A DNA stretch of 64,000 nt, taken from NCBI RefSeq assembly GCF_902686445.1, contig NC_062232.1, positions 71,875,440-71,939,439 on the forward strand, in the 5' to 3' direction. The position numbers and the translations under genes were made by a program. This DNA comes from Sciurus carolinensis. Taxonomy: Eukaryota; Chordata; Mammalia; Rodentia; Sciuridae. Every line of letters starts with the position of its first letter. Within the stretch, counting starts at the first letter, position 1. Below, one piece after another: positions 11,580 to 23,145 of the stretch. The notes under the pieces are model-generated. The model worked only from the letters and a program-made list of their open reading frames with translations, had not been told where the DNA came from and made no database searches.

Positions 11580-11855
11580 TGACACATAATTGGGGGGGTA
11601 GGAGGGGTTAGTGTTAGGGTTAGAGTTAGGGTTAGAGAGGGGGGCAAGAATGGAGGAAGGAAGGACTGTATAGAGGGAAAAGAGGGGTGGGAGGGGTGGG
11701 GGGAAGGGAAAAAATAACAATGAATCAAACAACATTACCCTATGTAAATTTATGATTACTCAAATGGTATGCCTTTAAGCCATGTACAGAGAAACAACAT
11801 GTATCTCATTTGTTTACAATAAATAAATAAAAAATAAATTTAAAAAATTTTTTAA
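11580..11855 (+). other. L1 3'UTR with telomere-like and G-rich tracts
   Basis: After the ORF2 stop the sense strand carries 'gttagggttagagttagggt' (within 11606-11637), a telomere-like TTAGGG variant array, and then a run able to form a G-quadruplex (ggggtgggaggggtggggg, about 11683-11704). It ends with 'cccatttgtttacaataaa'-type wording and an A-rich tail. G-rich tracts are common in mammalian L1 3'UTRs; the telomere-like array is also present, longer, in the L1 at 55371-56009, and absent from the L1 at 24381. Confidence 0.85.
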
Positions 11856-11871
11856 AAAAGTTCAATTCCAG

Positions 11872-13109
11872 TCTCATCTGAGACTAAAGGCAAACTCTTG
11901 GTTTTGAGTCTCTGTATGAATTAAAAGCAAGTTACATACACACAATATAAAATGGCACAGAGTGAATATCCCTCTTCCCAAATGGAGCAATATGGCCATT
12001 AAAAGAAAGGATGGCACCAAAACATGACCAAAATCCAGCTGGGCAGATAATTCCTGTCACTCCATGTCCGGTATCAGGGAAACATGGTAGCAAGATGTGA
12101 TCTACAAAAAGCTTGGCAGCCCTACCTCTATGGCCTTGCTTGCTGCATTCCACATGGCCTCTCTCTCAGCTTGGCTCTGCTTTCTTCCTGCAGCTTTACT
12201 TGTCAGAGATTCCAAGTTCCCAGGATCTGTTCATTCCTGAGGTATACATTCCACCTGCTGTTTCATTCTCACAACTTCACACATCACCCTATTATAAGTT
12301 GCCTGCAGGGATTCTGACACTTCTACAATTTTTTGAATCCGCAGGCATTTCTTTGAAATCTTAGTGGAAGCCTATATGACCCCTTGACTCCAAGATGCTG
12401 CATTCCTGAAGAAACAACACGAATGGATGTCACAAAAGTCCTCCTCCAATTGGAACAGAAGCCTAACCCCAATTTACAAGGGCGGCTATGACTTCTGAGT
12501 GCACGAGACACTGAGATTGACAAACAATACTTAGGGAAACAATTTTTTAGGCACTCTTGTGCAAACAGGGTGCCCCCCATGGTTTCTTAAATGTGTTTTC
12601 ACTTTTATACTCTTGAGCCTGAGATGGATATATTTTTGATTCCAGAGATACCTTCAAACATCTTTCCCATTGTATCTGTGTACTTAGCTTCTCTGTAATG
12701 AAGATAATCTCTTCAGCAAATACAACTTCTTTGGCCCCAATTTTGAACATGATTTTCTGGCCAAAACACATTTTTTTCCAAATCTTTTCTCTCTGATTTT
12801 TACTCCCAATTTTCCTTGTAAAACTGGTTAAAAACTGCCAGTGATAACCAAATGACCTGTGGTCCAATTCCCAGTAGAGTCCTGTTTTCATCTGAAATCT
12901 CATGACCACACTATTTACTGTCTGCATTTCTATCATCATTTTTGGCTTTTTTCCCCCAAACATCACTCATTAATCTCTACTTACAAAATTTTAAGACTTC
13001 TCCAGTCTCATCTCCAATGTTTTCCCAACTCCTTCCACAATCTAGTTACAAAAACTTCTGAACTACATATTCAGGTTAGTCGTAGCAATGACCTCACTCT
13101 AAGTACCAA
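11872..13109 (-). other. MaLR internal region, antisense
   Basis: Non-coding internal part of the minus-strand MaLR provirus, continuing from 5053 once the L1 is removed. It holds frames of up to 139 codons on the minus strand with no recognisable domain; MaLR internal regions are known to lack functional genes. It ends at the primer-site-like motif next to the LTR at 13110. Confidence 0.65.
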
Positions 13110-13566
13110 TGTCGGTATTAGTCATTTTTTCTTCTCTGTAAACAAAATACCTGATGAGAATAACTTCAAAGAGGAAAATTTTATCTGGGGCCCACAATTT
13201 TAGAGATTCAATTTTTGCTGGACGAACTCCAGTTTTCTGAGGTGAGGCTTAGAACATCATGGCAAACAGGCATGGCAAAGAAAAGTTGTTCAGTTCATAG
13301 CAACCAGGAAGCAGAGCAAGAGAGAAGGGAAGGGGCCATGTATAGATATGGTCCATATATATCCTGAATTAACTACTTCCTCCAACCATGCCCTATTTGC
13401 CAGCAGTTACCACCTAGTAGTCCATTCAAATTATTACTCTATCAAACAAATTAATCCATTGATGAGGTTGTAGCTCTCAAAACACATTCATTTTACTTTT
13501 GAAAATTTCTGCATTGCACAGCACATGAGGTTTTCAGGAGACACTAAAGATCTAAACTATAAATCC
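13110..13566 (-). repeat. MaLR 5' LTR (antisense)
   Basis: The plus strand starts at 'tgtcggtattagtcat' and shows 'aaaatacctgat', 'ttctgaggtgaggcttagaac', 'cttcctccaaccatgccc' and a close with 'ttttcaggagacac'. It is the upstream LTR of the minus-strand provirus. A second LTR-end-like phrase (ggggggacatatttaaacca) follows to about 13610. Confidence 0.7.
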
Positions 13567-13739
13567 AAGTATAAGGTCCCCAAACTTGGGGGGACATATT
13601 TAAACCATGCCAAAACTATAGCACTTCTTTTAATTAAATTATCACATAAATATAATCACATACAGGAAGATAAGTTTTGTCATTTAGGTAATTTTCAAAC
13701 CTTTGAAAAGTCCTTGTTTTTTGTTCTATCCCATTATTC

Positions 13740-14055
13740 CTCATAAGTACATGTAATTATTTTGTTGAGTCTTTTAAGGCATTCTAATGCATATGAAATG
13801 ATAACTTACTTTTAAAATTTTCAATTATGCAATAGAAAATGCTGAACATCTGAAATATGCTTGCTTGCCATATTTATATCTCCTTTGGTGAGATGTCTTT
13901 TCAAATTTTTAGCCCATTTATTTTCTTACTGTTGAGTTTTAGAAATGACTTGTGTATTAGGCATATGTACCTTATCATATATGAGTTTTGCTGATATTTT
14001 CTCCCAATACATTATGTGTCCTTTTATTCTCAAAATAATATCTTGTAGAGAGCAG
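13740..14055 (-). mobile_element. Old L1 ORF2 3' fragment, antisense
   Basis: The plus strand has the antisense wording of the ORF2 C-terminal region: 'ggtgagatgtcttttcaaat', 'tagcccatttattttcttac', 'gctgatattttctcccaata'. Highly diverged, no intact frame, no target-site duplication seen. Confidence 0.6.
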
Positions 14056-14065
14056 AATTTACCTT

Positions 14066-14455
14066 AATGATGTTGCTATATATTGGATATGGAATGTCCC
14101 TGAATGTTGTAAAGTCTTGGTCTTCAGTTTGTTACTTTGCATGTTTCTGGTAACTTTAAGATATGGTGTCTGATTGGAGGTCTTTCAGTCATCACATAAA
14201 TGCCCTTGAGAGATACTGTAGTATGCCAGTCTTTTCTTCTCCCTTTTGTTTCCAGACATGAGTAAATGGCGGCTGCATCATGTACTCCTGCAACGATGTA
14301 CAAACATTCCATAGGTTCAAACGCAATGGGACCAAATAATCATAAACTGAAACCTCCAAAGCTTTAAGCTGAAATAAACCTTTTAGGTCCATAGGTTGAT
14401 AGACCTCAGTTAATTTTTATGGTGCTATGAAACTGACTAACAAAATTTGAACACA
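14066..14455 (+). repeat. MaLR 5' LTR (sense)
   Basis: Plus-strand order: 'tggatatggaatgtccctga', 'tctttcagtcatcac', 'ttccagacatgagtaaatgg', 'caatgggaccaaataatca', 'aactgaaacctccaaagctt', 'gctgaaataaacc' (polyadenylation signal) and 'tgactaac'. This matches sense-orientation rodent MaLR LTRs. The 62- and 66-codon frames here are noise. Confidence 0.68.
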
Positions 14456-15105
14456 TAACGGTATGTTCAAATGACTACTCCTGGCAATGTGGAAAAACCT
14501 TTGGAATTGATTTGCAGGAGTTTGGAGAAGTTTGTAGAAGCAGTCTAGATTTTGAAAGCCTAAAATTCCACTAGAGGAGCTTAAAGGGAAATTCTGGTGA
14601 GGGCTCAGAAAACCTGAATGCTGATAGAAATGTGAACAATAAAGGACAAGCTGTTGAACTTTCAGATAAAAATAGTAATGCTATTAGAAATTAGACTAGA
14701 AGCCATCCATATTGCACATTGGCAAATGATTTTCTTTCATTATATCAATAATTTGTGAAAGACTGAGCTTAAAGGAGATGGGCTAGTTAAACTCTTCAGA
14801 GTTTTCTAAGAAACGTCAAGGCAGTATAACATTCAAGCAACAGTATATGTATCACTGGTAGCATTTAGCCAATTTTATGGTGAGAATTAAACAGTGTAGA
14901 GGATCAGAACAATTTTGGAAACCTGCAATTTGACCAGAAAAGGGTTATAATGTTCTAGCTAAGAAGGGTGTGGTTGGGGATCCTTGTACTTTCAATAAAA
15001 TTTACTGGGACAATAAGAAAGATATGTTGAGGTTATTTCAAGAATCACCAAGACCCCACTCATATATTCAGAAATGTAAAAGCATAAATTTGTTTCAAAG
15101 ACTTT

Positions 15106-15514
15106 TGATTTAGTCAGCTTTTTTGATGGTGGGACTAAGAGACCTGACCAGAAAAATTTTAGGAGAAGTAAAGTTTAATTGGGGGTTCACAGTTTCAGAA
15201 ATCTTAGTCCAGAGAATGCTGGCTCCATTCCGTGGGGCTTGAGGTGAGGCCAAACATAATAGTACAATAGTGTAGCAGAGGGAAACAGCTGAAACTCCAC
15301 TGGCCAGATTCAAATATATACCCCATAGCCACGCCCCCAATGAACCACTTCCTCCAGCCACACCCCAACTGCCTCCAGTTACCACTCAGTTAATCCCATC
15401 AGGGATTAATTCACTGATCAGGTTAAGACTATAACCCAATCATTCTCCTCCAAACCTTCTTTCGTTGTCTCTCATGTGAGCTTTTGGGGGACATCTCACA
15501 TCCAAACTATAGCA
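15106..15514 (-). mobile_element. Solo MaLR LTR (antisense) with 5-bp duplication
   Basis: A 409-bp LTR starts 'tgatttagtcagc' and ends 'ccaaactatagca', i.e. TG...CA. It is flanked by the exact 5-bp repeat acttt (15101-15105 and 15515-15519), the length typical of ERVL-type integration. It interrupts the internal region of the sense MaLR provirus, so it is younger than that provirus. The antisense 91-codon frame has no known domain. Confidence 0.85.
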
Positions 15515-16839
15515 ACTTTTAAGGGCAGAGTCTTTTGAAAAGAGAGCACAGTGGTACCCTGAACATTCATAACAGTCCCAAATTACAAGGCTTTCAGAGG
15601 TCACTACATCTAGCTATGGTTCAAAGAATCCTAGCAACAGATTTTTCTGGTGGTACACTGACTAAATGATACTGATTTTGAACATATGCGTAACTCAAGA
15701 GTTGTAAGTATATGGAGCTTTGAACCAAAGGAAAGCATGAAGGGCTAAGAAGTATGTGGCAGGATGAAAGCCTATACACACAGGCCCTGATGTGGAAGTG
15801 CATACTGAAACTGTGAGAGTGAACATAAAGATCCAATGAGGATTCAGGAAAATTAGAGATACCAGGATCATGTAACATCCACTGAGGGGAGCCATAGTCA
15901 TGGAGCAAATTTAGCCCAACAGAAAGGCCTTGTGAAATGCAACCAGCAAGAATATTGGGGTTAAGACTGCCAAAGTTCTTGAGAGTCACCATTCTGACAA
16001 AGTGTGCCATGAATGCTAGATGTGGATAGATGCAGGTACTTCAGATTTAATGTTTTCCATTTTAGGTTTTGGTTTTGCTTTGGTTTCATATCTCTTTATT
16101 ATTTCCCTGTTCCTTCCTTTTGAAATAGGAAAATTTACCTTACATCACTCTCGCAGAACTGTACTTTTTTTTTTTTTTAAATTTCATAGAGTCCATAACT
16201 ATCTTTGTTTTCAGTCTTAAAGAAGGCTTTGGACTTAAACTTTTGAACAAAACTTGGGCATTTAAGAATGTGTGACACAAAAACACAGACTTCATATATT
16301 TTGCCTTGTAAAATTTACATAAGCCTTTGGAGACCAAGGGAACAATGCTTTAGTTTACATGTATAGAATCTCCTCCAAAGTCACATGTGTGAGAGGCTTG
16401 GTATTCATCTTGCTACAATTGGAAGGAAGGTGGTGGAATCTTTGAGTTGGTACTTAATTGGAGCTCTTCTGATCATGGAGTTTGTGCCTTGAAAATGATT
16501 GGTGATATTAGTCCCTTCCTCTCCCCTTTTTGTTCTTGGTCAGGAGATTAATGTATTTCTTCTCTTTATGCTCCTGATATGATTTACTGCCTCACCACAG
16601 GACTAAAAGAACAAGGTCAAATAATCATGAATGGAATCCTTCAAAAATACGTAGTCAAATGAAACTTTTTCTCTGTATGATTTGATTTATCTCATTTTTT
16701 ATAATACTGGAAAATTAACAAATATTTTATGTATCATAATTTTTAATGAATTATACTTTAGGTTTTGTACCTAAAAACATATGAACAAATTTAAAGTCAC
16801 ATGTATTTTTTCTTATTATGTTCTGGAATTTTTATAATT

Positions 16840-19800
16840 TTATATGAGAGAACATGGGAGGTTGTTCTATCTTCTTATGTCTTCTTCAATTTCTTTCTTC
16901 AGTGTTTTAATTATACAAGTCTTTCACTACCTTAGTTCCTACATAATATATTACTTTCTAAGTAATTGTGAATGGAATTATTTTCCTAATTACTACTTAC
17001 TTTCTTCCAAAACATTGAAAGGAAGGAAACTCTTTCAATCTCATTTAATAAGGTCAGAATTCATCTTCAAATAAAAATAATTTGACCTCTTCCTTTCCTT
17101 TTGTATTTTTAAAATTTTCTTTCATTTCCCTAATTGCTCTGGATAAAATTTTTAGTACTATATTGAATAGTAATGATGATAGTGGATATACTTGTCACGT
17201 TCATAATTTTTGAAGAAATATTTTCAGTTTTTCCCCATGCTGATGGTTTTGTGTTTGCCATTTGTAGTTTTTATTATGTTAAGAGAAATTCCTTGAGTCC
17301 CTAGTTTATTCAGAGATTTTATAATGAAGGAGTGCTGTATTTTTATGGAAGGATGTTTCTCCATCTATTGAGATGATCATGTGATTTTTCTCTTTGAATC
17401 TATTTACATGGTGCATTACATTTACTTTTTTGCATATATTAGACCATCCTTGATTTCCTGGATGAAAACAACTATATCATGGCATATAATCTTTTAATAT
17501 GTGGTTGACTTCTATTTGCTTATATTTTATTGCATCTATGTTCATCAGTAATTGGTCTGTAGTTTTCTTTTTTAAAAGTCCTTTTCCAATTTTCTTATCA
17601 GGATAATACAGGCTTCACAGAATAAGTTTGAAAGTATATCTTCCTTTTCAATTTTATGTAAAAATGTGAGGAGCATTAGTATTACTTCTTTAAATATATG
17701 GTAAAATTCTGTTGTTAATCCCTCAGATGGTGGGATTTACTTCTTTGGGAATCTTTTATTACTAATTCAATCTTATTGCTTATTGTAGTCTGTTTAAGTT
17801 TTCTATATTCTCTTGGTTCAGTTTTGCTGGCAGATGTGTCCCTAGGCATTCAATCATGTTATTCAATTTTCCAATTTATTGGAATATGTTTTCAAAATTG
17901 TCACTAATGATCCTCTGGATTTTAGTTGTTTATGTTCTAACATTCTCCATTTCTTCTCTAAATTTTGTAATTTTAGTATTCTCTTTCTTTTGTTTAGTTT
18001 GGCTTGGGTTTTATCAATTTTTTTTTGTTTTTTCAAGGAACTGACTACTGATTTCTTGATATTTTTTATTATCCTTTCAGTTTACATTTTATTAATTTAA
18101 CCTGTATTTTTTAGTTTTTATTATTTTTTTTCCTTCTACCAGTTTTGGAATTGGTTTGTTCTTATTTTTCTTAGACTTTGAGATGTATCATTAGATTGTA
18201 TATCTGAGGCCCCCTTGTTTTTTATGTAGGCACTCATAATTATAAATTTAACTCTTACAATGGCCTTGACTATGTTATAGATATTCTGATATGTTGTATT
18301 TCCATTAAATTTCATTATAAGTACTTTTAAATATCCCCGATTGTTTCAATGACTCAATCATCTTTCAAAAATGTACTTTTTAATGTCCAAGTAATTTTAT
18401 ATCTTTTCCTGCTGTTGATATTTAATTTCATTACATTATGACATATAAAGATTCAAGAGATTATTTCATTGTTTTGTGTTTGCTATAACATGATTTATGG
18501 CCTAATATATGATCATTTTTCAGGTTTTATGAATAACTTAAAATAAAGTATATTCTGATGTTGGATAAAATATTCTATAGATGTCTGTTAAGTCAAATTG
18601 ATCTATAGCAATGTTTAAATCTGATTTGTATTTGTTGTTTTTCCCTTTGTATCTTCTGTTAGTGAGAACAGTGTATTAAAGTCTTCCACTATTTTTGTAG
18701 GTGACCCTACCAGTATCTTTAAATTGCATAATATTAGTTTTATGCAATTAGGTGGACCAACTTTCAGAGCATAAGTATTAATAAACATATTGTCTTCTTG
18801 GCTTGTTCCCTGAAAGAATATGACCTTTCCTGACTCTTCCAACTTAACGTCTGTTTTGTTTGATATTAAGAGTAGTTACTATTGCTTGATTTCAAATTTT
18901 ATTTGCATTGAATATCAATTTTCATTCTCTCAAGTCTGAACATCTTTGCTTTCGAGGTGTTTTTCTTTGAGAAAGAAAGACACCTTTCTTTTAGAAACAA
19001 GACATTTGGTCTTGTTTTCTAATGCAATCTGCCACTCTGCATCTTAATTGGGAATTAAGAGCACCGTTATTGAAGAGATATTTGTTTTTATCATTTGTAT
19101 TATTTATCATTTTAGATCATTCCTAATTATCATTTTCTTACCTCTTCTTTTAATAAGATTTATTTTATTCCTCTACTCTCTTGGTTATTTTTCTTTTCCC
19201 CTTTTCCTGTTTAGGGTTCCTTTAAGAACCTTCAGTAATGCTAACCTTAATCTTGTCATAAAATTCTTTAACTTATTTACCTTGAAAGGGTTTTATTTCT
19301 CCTTTAATTCCTTTGAAGGATAACTTTTCTTCATATAGTATTCTAGGTTGGTAATTATTTTCTTTCAGGGATTGCAATACTTAATTCTTTGCTATCCTGG
19401 ACTTTAGAATTTCTTCTAAGAAGTATACTGTTATTCTGATCAATGATTCTGATGTGATTCTCTCTTGTTAGTTTTAAAACTCTGTGTTCTAAATTTTTTG
19501 GAGTTTTTACTATAATATGTCAAAGAGAAATTCCTTTCTGGCTCTGTCTATTTGGAGTTCTAAATGCTTACAATAATATATGTCCATATAATATCTAAGA
19601 TTTGAGAAATGTCCTGAAATTATTTTGCTAAACAAATTTTCTATGCTAGTATTCTGTATCTCTTCTCCTACCTCAAGGCCAATGATACTTACATTTGACC
19701 TTTGAATGTTTTGCAAAAGCTTTTGTGTATTATCTACATAGTTTCTTATTTATTTTTTTCTGTCCAAGTGTTCCAGTTCATATACCCTTTCTCTTTTATT

Positions 19801-20300
19801 ATTTTTTTATTTATCTTTTAATTTTTTACAGACTGCATTTTGATTCATTTCATTTCTATGGTTGTACACAATGTAGACTGATATCATTCATGTAATCATA
19901 CATGTACATAGGGTAATGATGTCTGTCTCATTCCATATACCCTTTCTTAAATCTCTGATAATCTTTCTTCTTCTTGATGTAGTCTGGTATGGAGACTCTT
20001 CACTGAGCTTTTATTTTATTAACTGTGGTTTATTTGCTTTAAGAAGTTTCTGTTTGGTTCTTATTCATAATTTCTATTTATTGAAAAACTCCTTCAAATC
20101 CTTTATTTTCTTCCTTTGTTTATTCCTTATCTCTTCGTTCAATTCATTGACCGTTTTAACAATCAACTTTTCCCCCATTTCAACATATATGACTTTAGTT
20201 ACTGGAGAGTGTGAACTTCTGTGTGTGCTTGGGGGTAATTACTTATGGGATAAATCCTGTGACCTGATTTTCTTCAATCCCCAGAGATATTAAACTGTTT
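16840..20300 (-). mobile_element. Old L1, antisense, ORF2 into ORF1
   Basis: On the plus strand the order is the reverse of L1: RT C-terminal part ('gagaacatgggaggttgttc' at 16847), RT core ('gctctggataaaatttttag' at 17137), RT start ('ctatgttcatcagtaattgg' at 17536), endonuclease (about 18100-19030), then ORF1 (19500-19700; the minus strand reads 'NVSIIGLEVGEE'). Many stops and indels: an old copy. The ORF2 3' end and 3'UTR are missing. Confidence 0.75.
19793..19933 (-). mobile_element. Short L1 3'-end insertion, 14-bp duplication
   Basis: A 141-bp piece of L1 3'UTR (T-rich start near 19795, then 'cattcatgtaatcatacatg' and 'catagggtaatgatgtctg') lies in the older L1. Exact 14-bp copies of catataccctttct flank it at 19779-19792 and 19934-19947. 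It is a strongly 5'-truncated retrotransposition of a later L1 lineage, with the same 3'UTR wording as 11740 and 55440. Confidence 0.85.
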
Positions 20301-20307
20301 TTTGCCT

Positions 20308-20308
<1 letters not shown>

Positions 20309-20357
<49 letters not shown>
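20309..20357. repeat. (TA)n microsatellite
   Basis: An uninterrupted TA dinucleotide run of about 24 units. It is perfect, so it is probably length-variable between individuals. Confidence 0.95.
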
Positions 20358-20359
<2 letters not shown>

Positions 20360-21119
20360 TGAAGACACCACACCAAGACAATTTCTGCACTCCACTCTAA
20401 TAATGTCCATTTCTGGGTAACCTTTCACCACACCCTGCTCTTCTCCACCTGCTGCACTCTTCCATTGTCAGTGGGAGCAGGGCTTGGTAACTTTAAGTTC
20501 ACAATGATCCTACTATAGAAGTTCATTAGATTGCCTAGTTCAAATGTGTTCCCCATGAAAATATTTGCTGGCATATCTATGTGGAATGAAGCTGTGAAGT
20601 AATTATTCATTTTTAGATGTACCAGCTCAGGTAGATATTTACAAAATGACTTTCTGACAGGTTTCCACCAAGAAATTAAGAAAGGAGAATATTTCTCACA
20701 TATCAGCTCACTTTGTGGGAATATACTTAATTCTGTATTTCTCTTCTACCACTCTTTTCAGGAAGTTTTTCAGTTTTGCCTTTTTCTTTTTCTCTTCTGA
20801 TTTTACTCCTTCTCCAAGACTTGACCTAATGTTGTGGGAGGTTTGGGGCTAGCGAGTTTGTTCTATTCTATTCAAGTAACCAGGATTTCTGAGTCTTATC
20901 TCTGATAGTCTAAAGGCGTCTACTGCATAAACTCTGACACACACCATACTGAGTAGCTATTCTCTTGATGTTTTTCCTAAGTTGTGAAGGATGTAGAACC
21001 TGCCACCTTTCACCATCCTGCAGACATCTTTTATTTCCTCCTCTCTTTGTCCCTTTTGGACAAGTTCATAATATTTCTGCTGATAGACAAGTTTAATTAA
21101 ATCTTGTGTATCTTCTGTA
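20358..21119. other. Unassigned, possibly 5' part of the old L1
   Basis: Lies directly beyond the antisense ORF1 of the L1 at 16840-20300, where that element's 5'UTR would be expected. GC content is slightly higher ('tcaccacaccctgctcttct'). I do not recognise specific L1 5'UTR wording and see no gene. Confidence 0.35.
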
Positions 21120-22040
21120 TTCAAACCAGAGATTTATGCCATTAAGCAAGAAGGTTTTCCACACATATTTCCTGGGTAATACCACATATAGTACTGGCTT
21201 ATACTGAAATGGCTAAACAGATCCATGCCTTAGATGCCTAATTTCTTCAGCACTAGCAAAGTGATTTCAAGCCTTGACATTATCCTTCTTTCCAGATAAA
21301 CATATTCTTAACGGTGATTATTCTAACTTTAGCATCTTTTCCAATGAACATAGAGGGAGAATATCCCAAATCACAGAGTTCTAATTTGTATTTTTCTTAA
21401 CAGATCTTCCTTAAATTTATCTCTTCTATCTTTCAGCAAAGGAAAAAAGAATTAACCAGGTCACTCCTTCAATATGCCACTTGGAAATCTTAGCCAAAAC
21501 TCCAATTTCATTGCTTATGAGTTCTGCTTTTTACGTGGTTATATGACAAATTTAGCAAAGCATTCTCTCACTATATAATAAGGGTTTCCTTTCTTTCAGT
21601 TTCCATAACATTGCTTTTACTACTAGTCCATCATCAAAAGTGTCAACATTGATATAGTAACAACCATTGCATTTATGATATGTTTTCTCCTAGATAATGC
21701 ATAATTTTGGTTCCATCCTTGTTATTTCCTTCTGACTCTTCATCATCAGTCCTTTAATGTAAATAACTCTACCTATAGTCTGTTTAAAGGAAGAAAAGCT
21801 TAATCTATTGTGCTCTCAAAATTCTCCAAGCCTAAAATTTTCCAATTCTGGGGTTGCTTATTAGAGCAACACAGCAATTTCAGTTACTAATAACTATGTT
21901 ATTTTAGTGTGGCTGTTGAAATAAATGATAACAGTTGGTGGTTTAAAACAGAAATTCATTGTCTTACACTTCTAGAGTCCAGAAGTTTAAGATCAGTATC
22001 AATGAAATTAGGGGATCATCAGAAGAGAATCCTTTTTAAA
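21120..22040 (-). mobile_element. MLT1-type MaLR internal region and LTR end, antisense
   Basis: The plus strand shows MLT1 internal wording: 'cttagccaaaactccaattt' (about 21491), 'gttctgctttttacgtggtt' (21521), 'ctatagtctgtttaaaggaa' (21774), 'ttgcttattagagcaacaca' (21853), then LTR-like 'aaacagaaattcattgtctt' (21947) and 'tctagagtccagaagtttaa' (21971). It is old and carries no genes. Confidence 0.6.
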
Positions 22041-22370
22041 ATTTTTTTTCTACCTAAAATGATAAAGCAAAAACTATGTATAAGTATTATAAATATCTTA
22101 GAAAATAAGTTTGAAATAATAGCTAAAGATCTTTGAAATATAAACAATTAAGAGAACTGATTGACTTATTTTGCCATAAATTATGCACAAGAACATTTAC
22201 ATTTTGATCATCTTAAGGATACTGTTTAATGGTATGAAATACATTATTTTTGTGTATATCCAGTAGCATCATCCATTTTCACAATGTTTCTATCTTTTCA
22301 ACTTTAAATGAACTTCTTACACATGAAATAGCTCCTCATTTCTTCTTCCCTCTGGCATATGGCAATCACC

Positions 22371-22589
22371 ATTTTATTTATTTATTTATTTATTGGTACC
22401 ATGGATTGAACTCAGGGTCACTGAACCACTGACCCACACCCCAGTCCTTTTTTATATTTTATTTAGAGACAGGGTCTCACTGAGTTGCTAAGGCCTCACT
22501 AAGATGCTGATGCTGGCTTCAAACTCATGATCCTCCTGCTTTAGCATCCCGATTCACTTGGATTACATGCATGCCCCACTGCACCCAAC
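22371..22589 (-). mobile_element. B1-dID SINE, antisense
   Basis: From left to right on the plus strand: a (TTTA)n tail, an ID-like half ('ccatggattgaactcagggt'), an A-rich linker, then a B1 half ('gagacagggtctcactgagt' through 'ccactgcacccaac'). This B1 plus ID dimer is the SINE described from squirrels, dormice and some other non-murid rodents. No clear target-site duplication. Confidence 0.85.
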
Positions 22590-22798
22590 TATCTCTATGA
22601 ATTTAACCACTCCATGAGCCACAAATAAAATAATAGGTTTTGTTCTTTTGTGACTGTATAACTACTTAAAGTATAATGACTTCACTGTTTATTCATATGA
22701 AAAGTGTTGGAATTTATTGAAATATATTGAAAATATGTTAGGATAATACTCTTTTATATGTATATTCATGACCTTCCTGAGGGGGTTATATAAGAGAC

Positions 22799-23145
22799 TA
22801 CTATGGTTTGAATGTTTGTGTTCCCCCAAAATATAGGGTGAAAATTAATTCCCAATACAGTGGTATTAAGAGGTAGGGATTTTAAGCAGTGATTTGATCA
22901 TATGGACTCTTCCCTGAAGAACAGGATTGAATAGGATCAGTGCCTTTGTAAAAGGGATTGAGGGAGCATTTTATACAGTTGTTAAGCCCTTCTTGCATAT
23001 GAGGATGAAGAAATAGGACACCATCTTGGAAGGAGAGAGTGAGAAGCACCTATAATACTCAAATAAGAATTTCTAATTACAGTCACATAAATCTGATAGT
23101 TTTGTTTGTATGTGCCATATATATTGTTCTCTGACTAATGCCATT
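22799..23145 (+). mobile_element. MaLR-like LTR, sense, diverged
   Basis: Starts 'ctatggtttgaatgtttgtg', continues 'agaggtagggattttaag', 'aggatcagtgcctttgtaaa', 'catatgaggatgaagaaata' and ends near 'gttctctgactaatgcca'. The order fits an old MLT/MST-type LTR; no partner LTR or duplication is seen. Confidence 0.5.

Larger units (their letters stand above)
5054..11855 (+). mobile_element. Nearly full-length L1 retrotransposon
   Basis: The element has 5'UTR, ORF1, spacer, ORF2, 3'UTR and an A-rich tail in order, about 6.8 kb, the usual full length. A 16-bp target-site duplication (aaaagttcaattccag) is readable at 5038-5053 and 11856-11871; the leading A run could belong to the tail. The 5' end starts with a GATGGCGG-containing segment typical of intact L1 starts. 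Both ORFs carry frame breaks, so it cannot make its own machinery. It lies inside a minus-strand MaLR provirus and in the opposite orientation to nearly all other L1s of the window. Confidence 0.93.
4482..13610 (-). mobile_element. MaLR provirus, antisense, interrupted by L1
   Basis: Two antisense MaLR LTRs (4482-4934 and 13110 to about 13566) bracket non-coding internal sequence (4935-5053 and 11872-13109) with the style of MaLR internal regions: phrases such as 'ccctgaaactcatattcatctca', 'gagactaaaggcaaactctt' and 'ccaaaacatgaccaaaatcca' on the plus strand. A TTGGTRC-like primer-site motif (as 'gtaccaa', 13104-13110) lies just inside the 5' LTR. The L1 at 5054-11855 sits inside the internal part. 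MaLRs belong to the non-autonomous ERVL-related group and carry no functional genes; none is seen. The far edge near 13560-13610 is ambiguous because two LTR-end-like phrases occur in tandem. Confidence 0.75.
14066..16715 (+). mobile_element. Decayed MaLR provirus, sense
   Basis: A sense MaLR LTR (about 14066-14455) ends in 'gaaactgactaac' and is followed by internal sequence with MaLR wording ('cttaaagggaaattctggtg', 'gagggctcagaaaacctgaa' near 14580-14620; 'cttgagagtcaccattctga' near 15980; 'ttttggttttgctttggttt' near 16065). The internal part continues on both sides of a later antisense LTR at 15106-15514. A remnant of the 3' LTR is visible at about 16560-16715 ('tgcctcaccacaggactaaa', 'ctctgtatgatttgatttat'). 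No coding capacity. Confidence 0.65.

Noticed and set aside
11606..11637. Interstitial telomere from a chromosome fusion
   Set aside because: The TTAGGG words are inside the 3'UTR of an L1 with its own target-site duplication, and a like array occurs in another L1 copy at 55573.
12547..13203. Frames of 139 (minus) and 114 (plus) codons
   Set aside because: They lie in MaLR internal sequence, overlap each other and have no recognisable domain.
20243..20431. 62-codon frame with an alternating Tyr-Ile stretch
   Set aside because: It is the translation of the (TA)n microsatellite.
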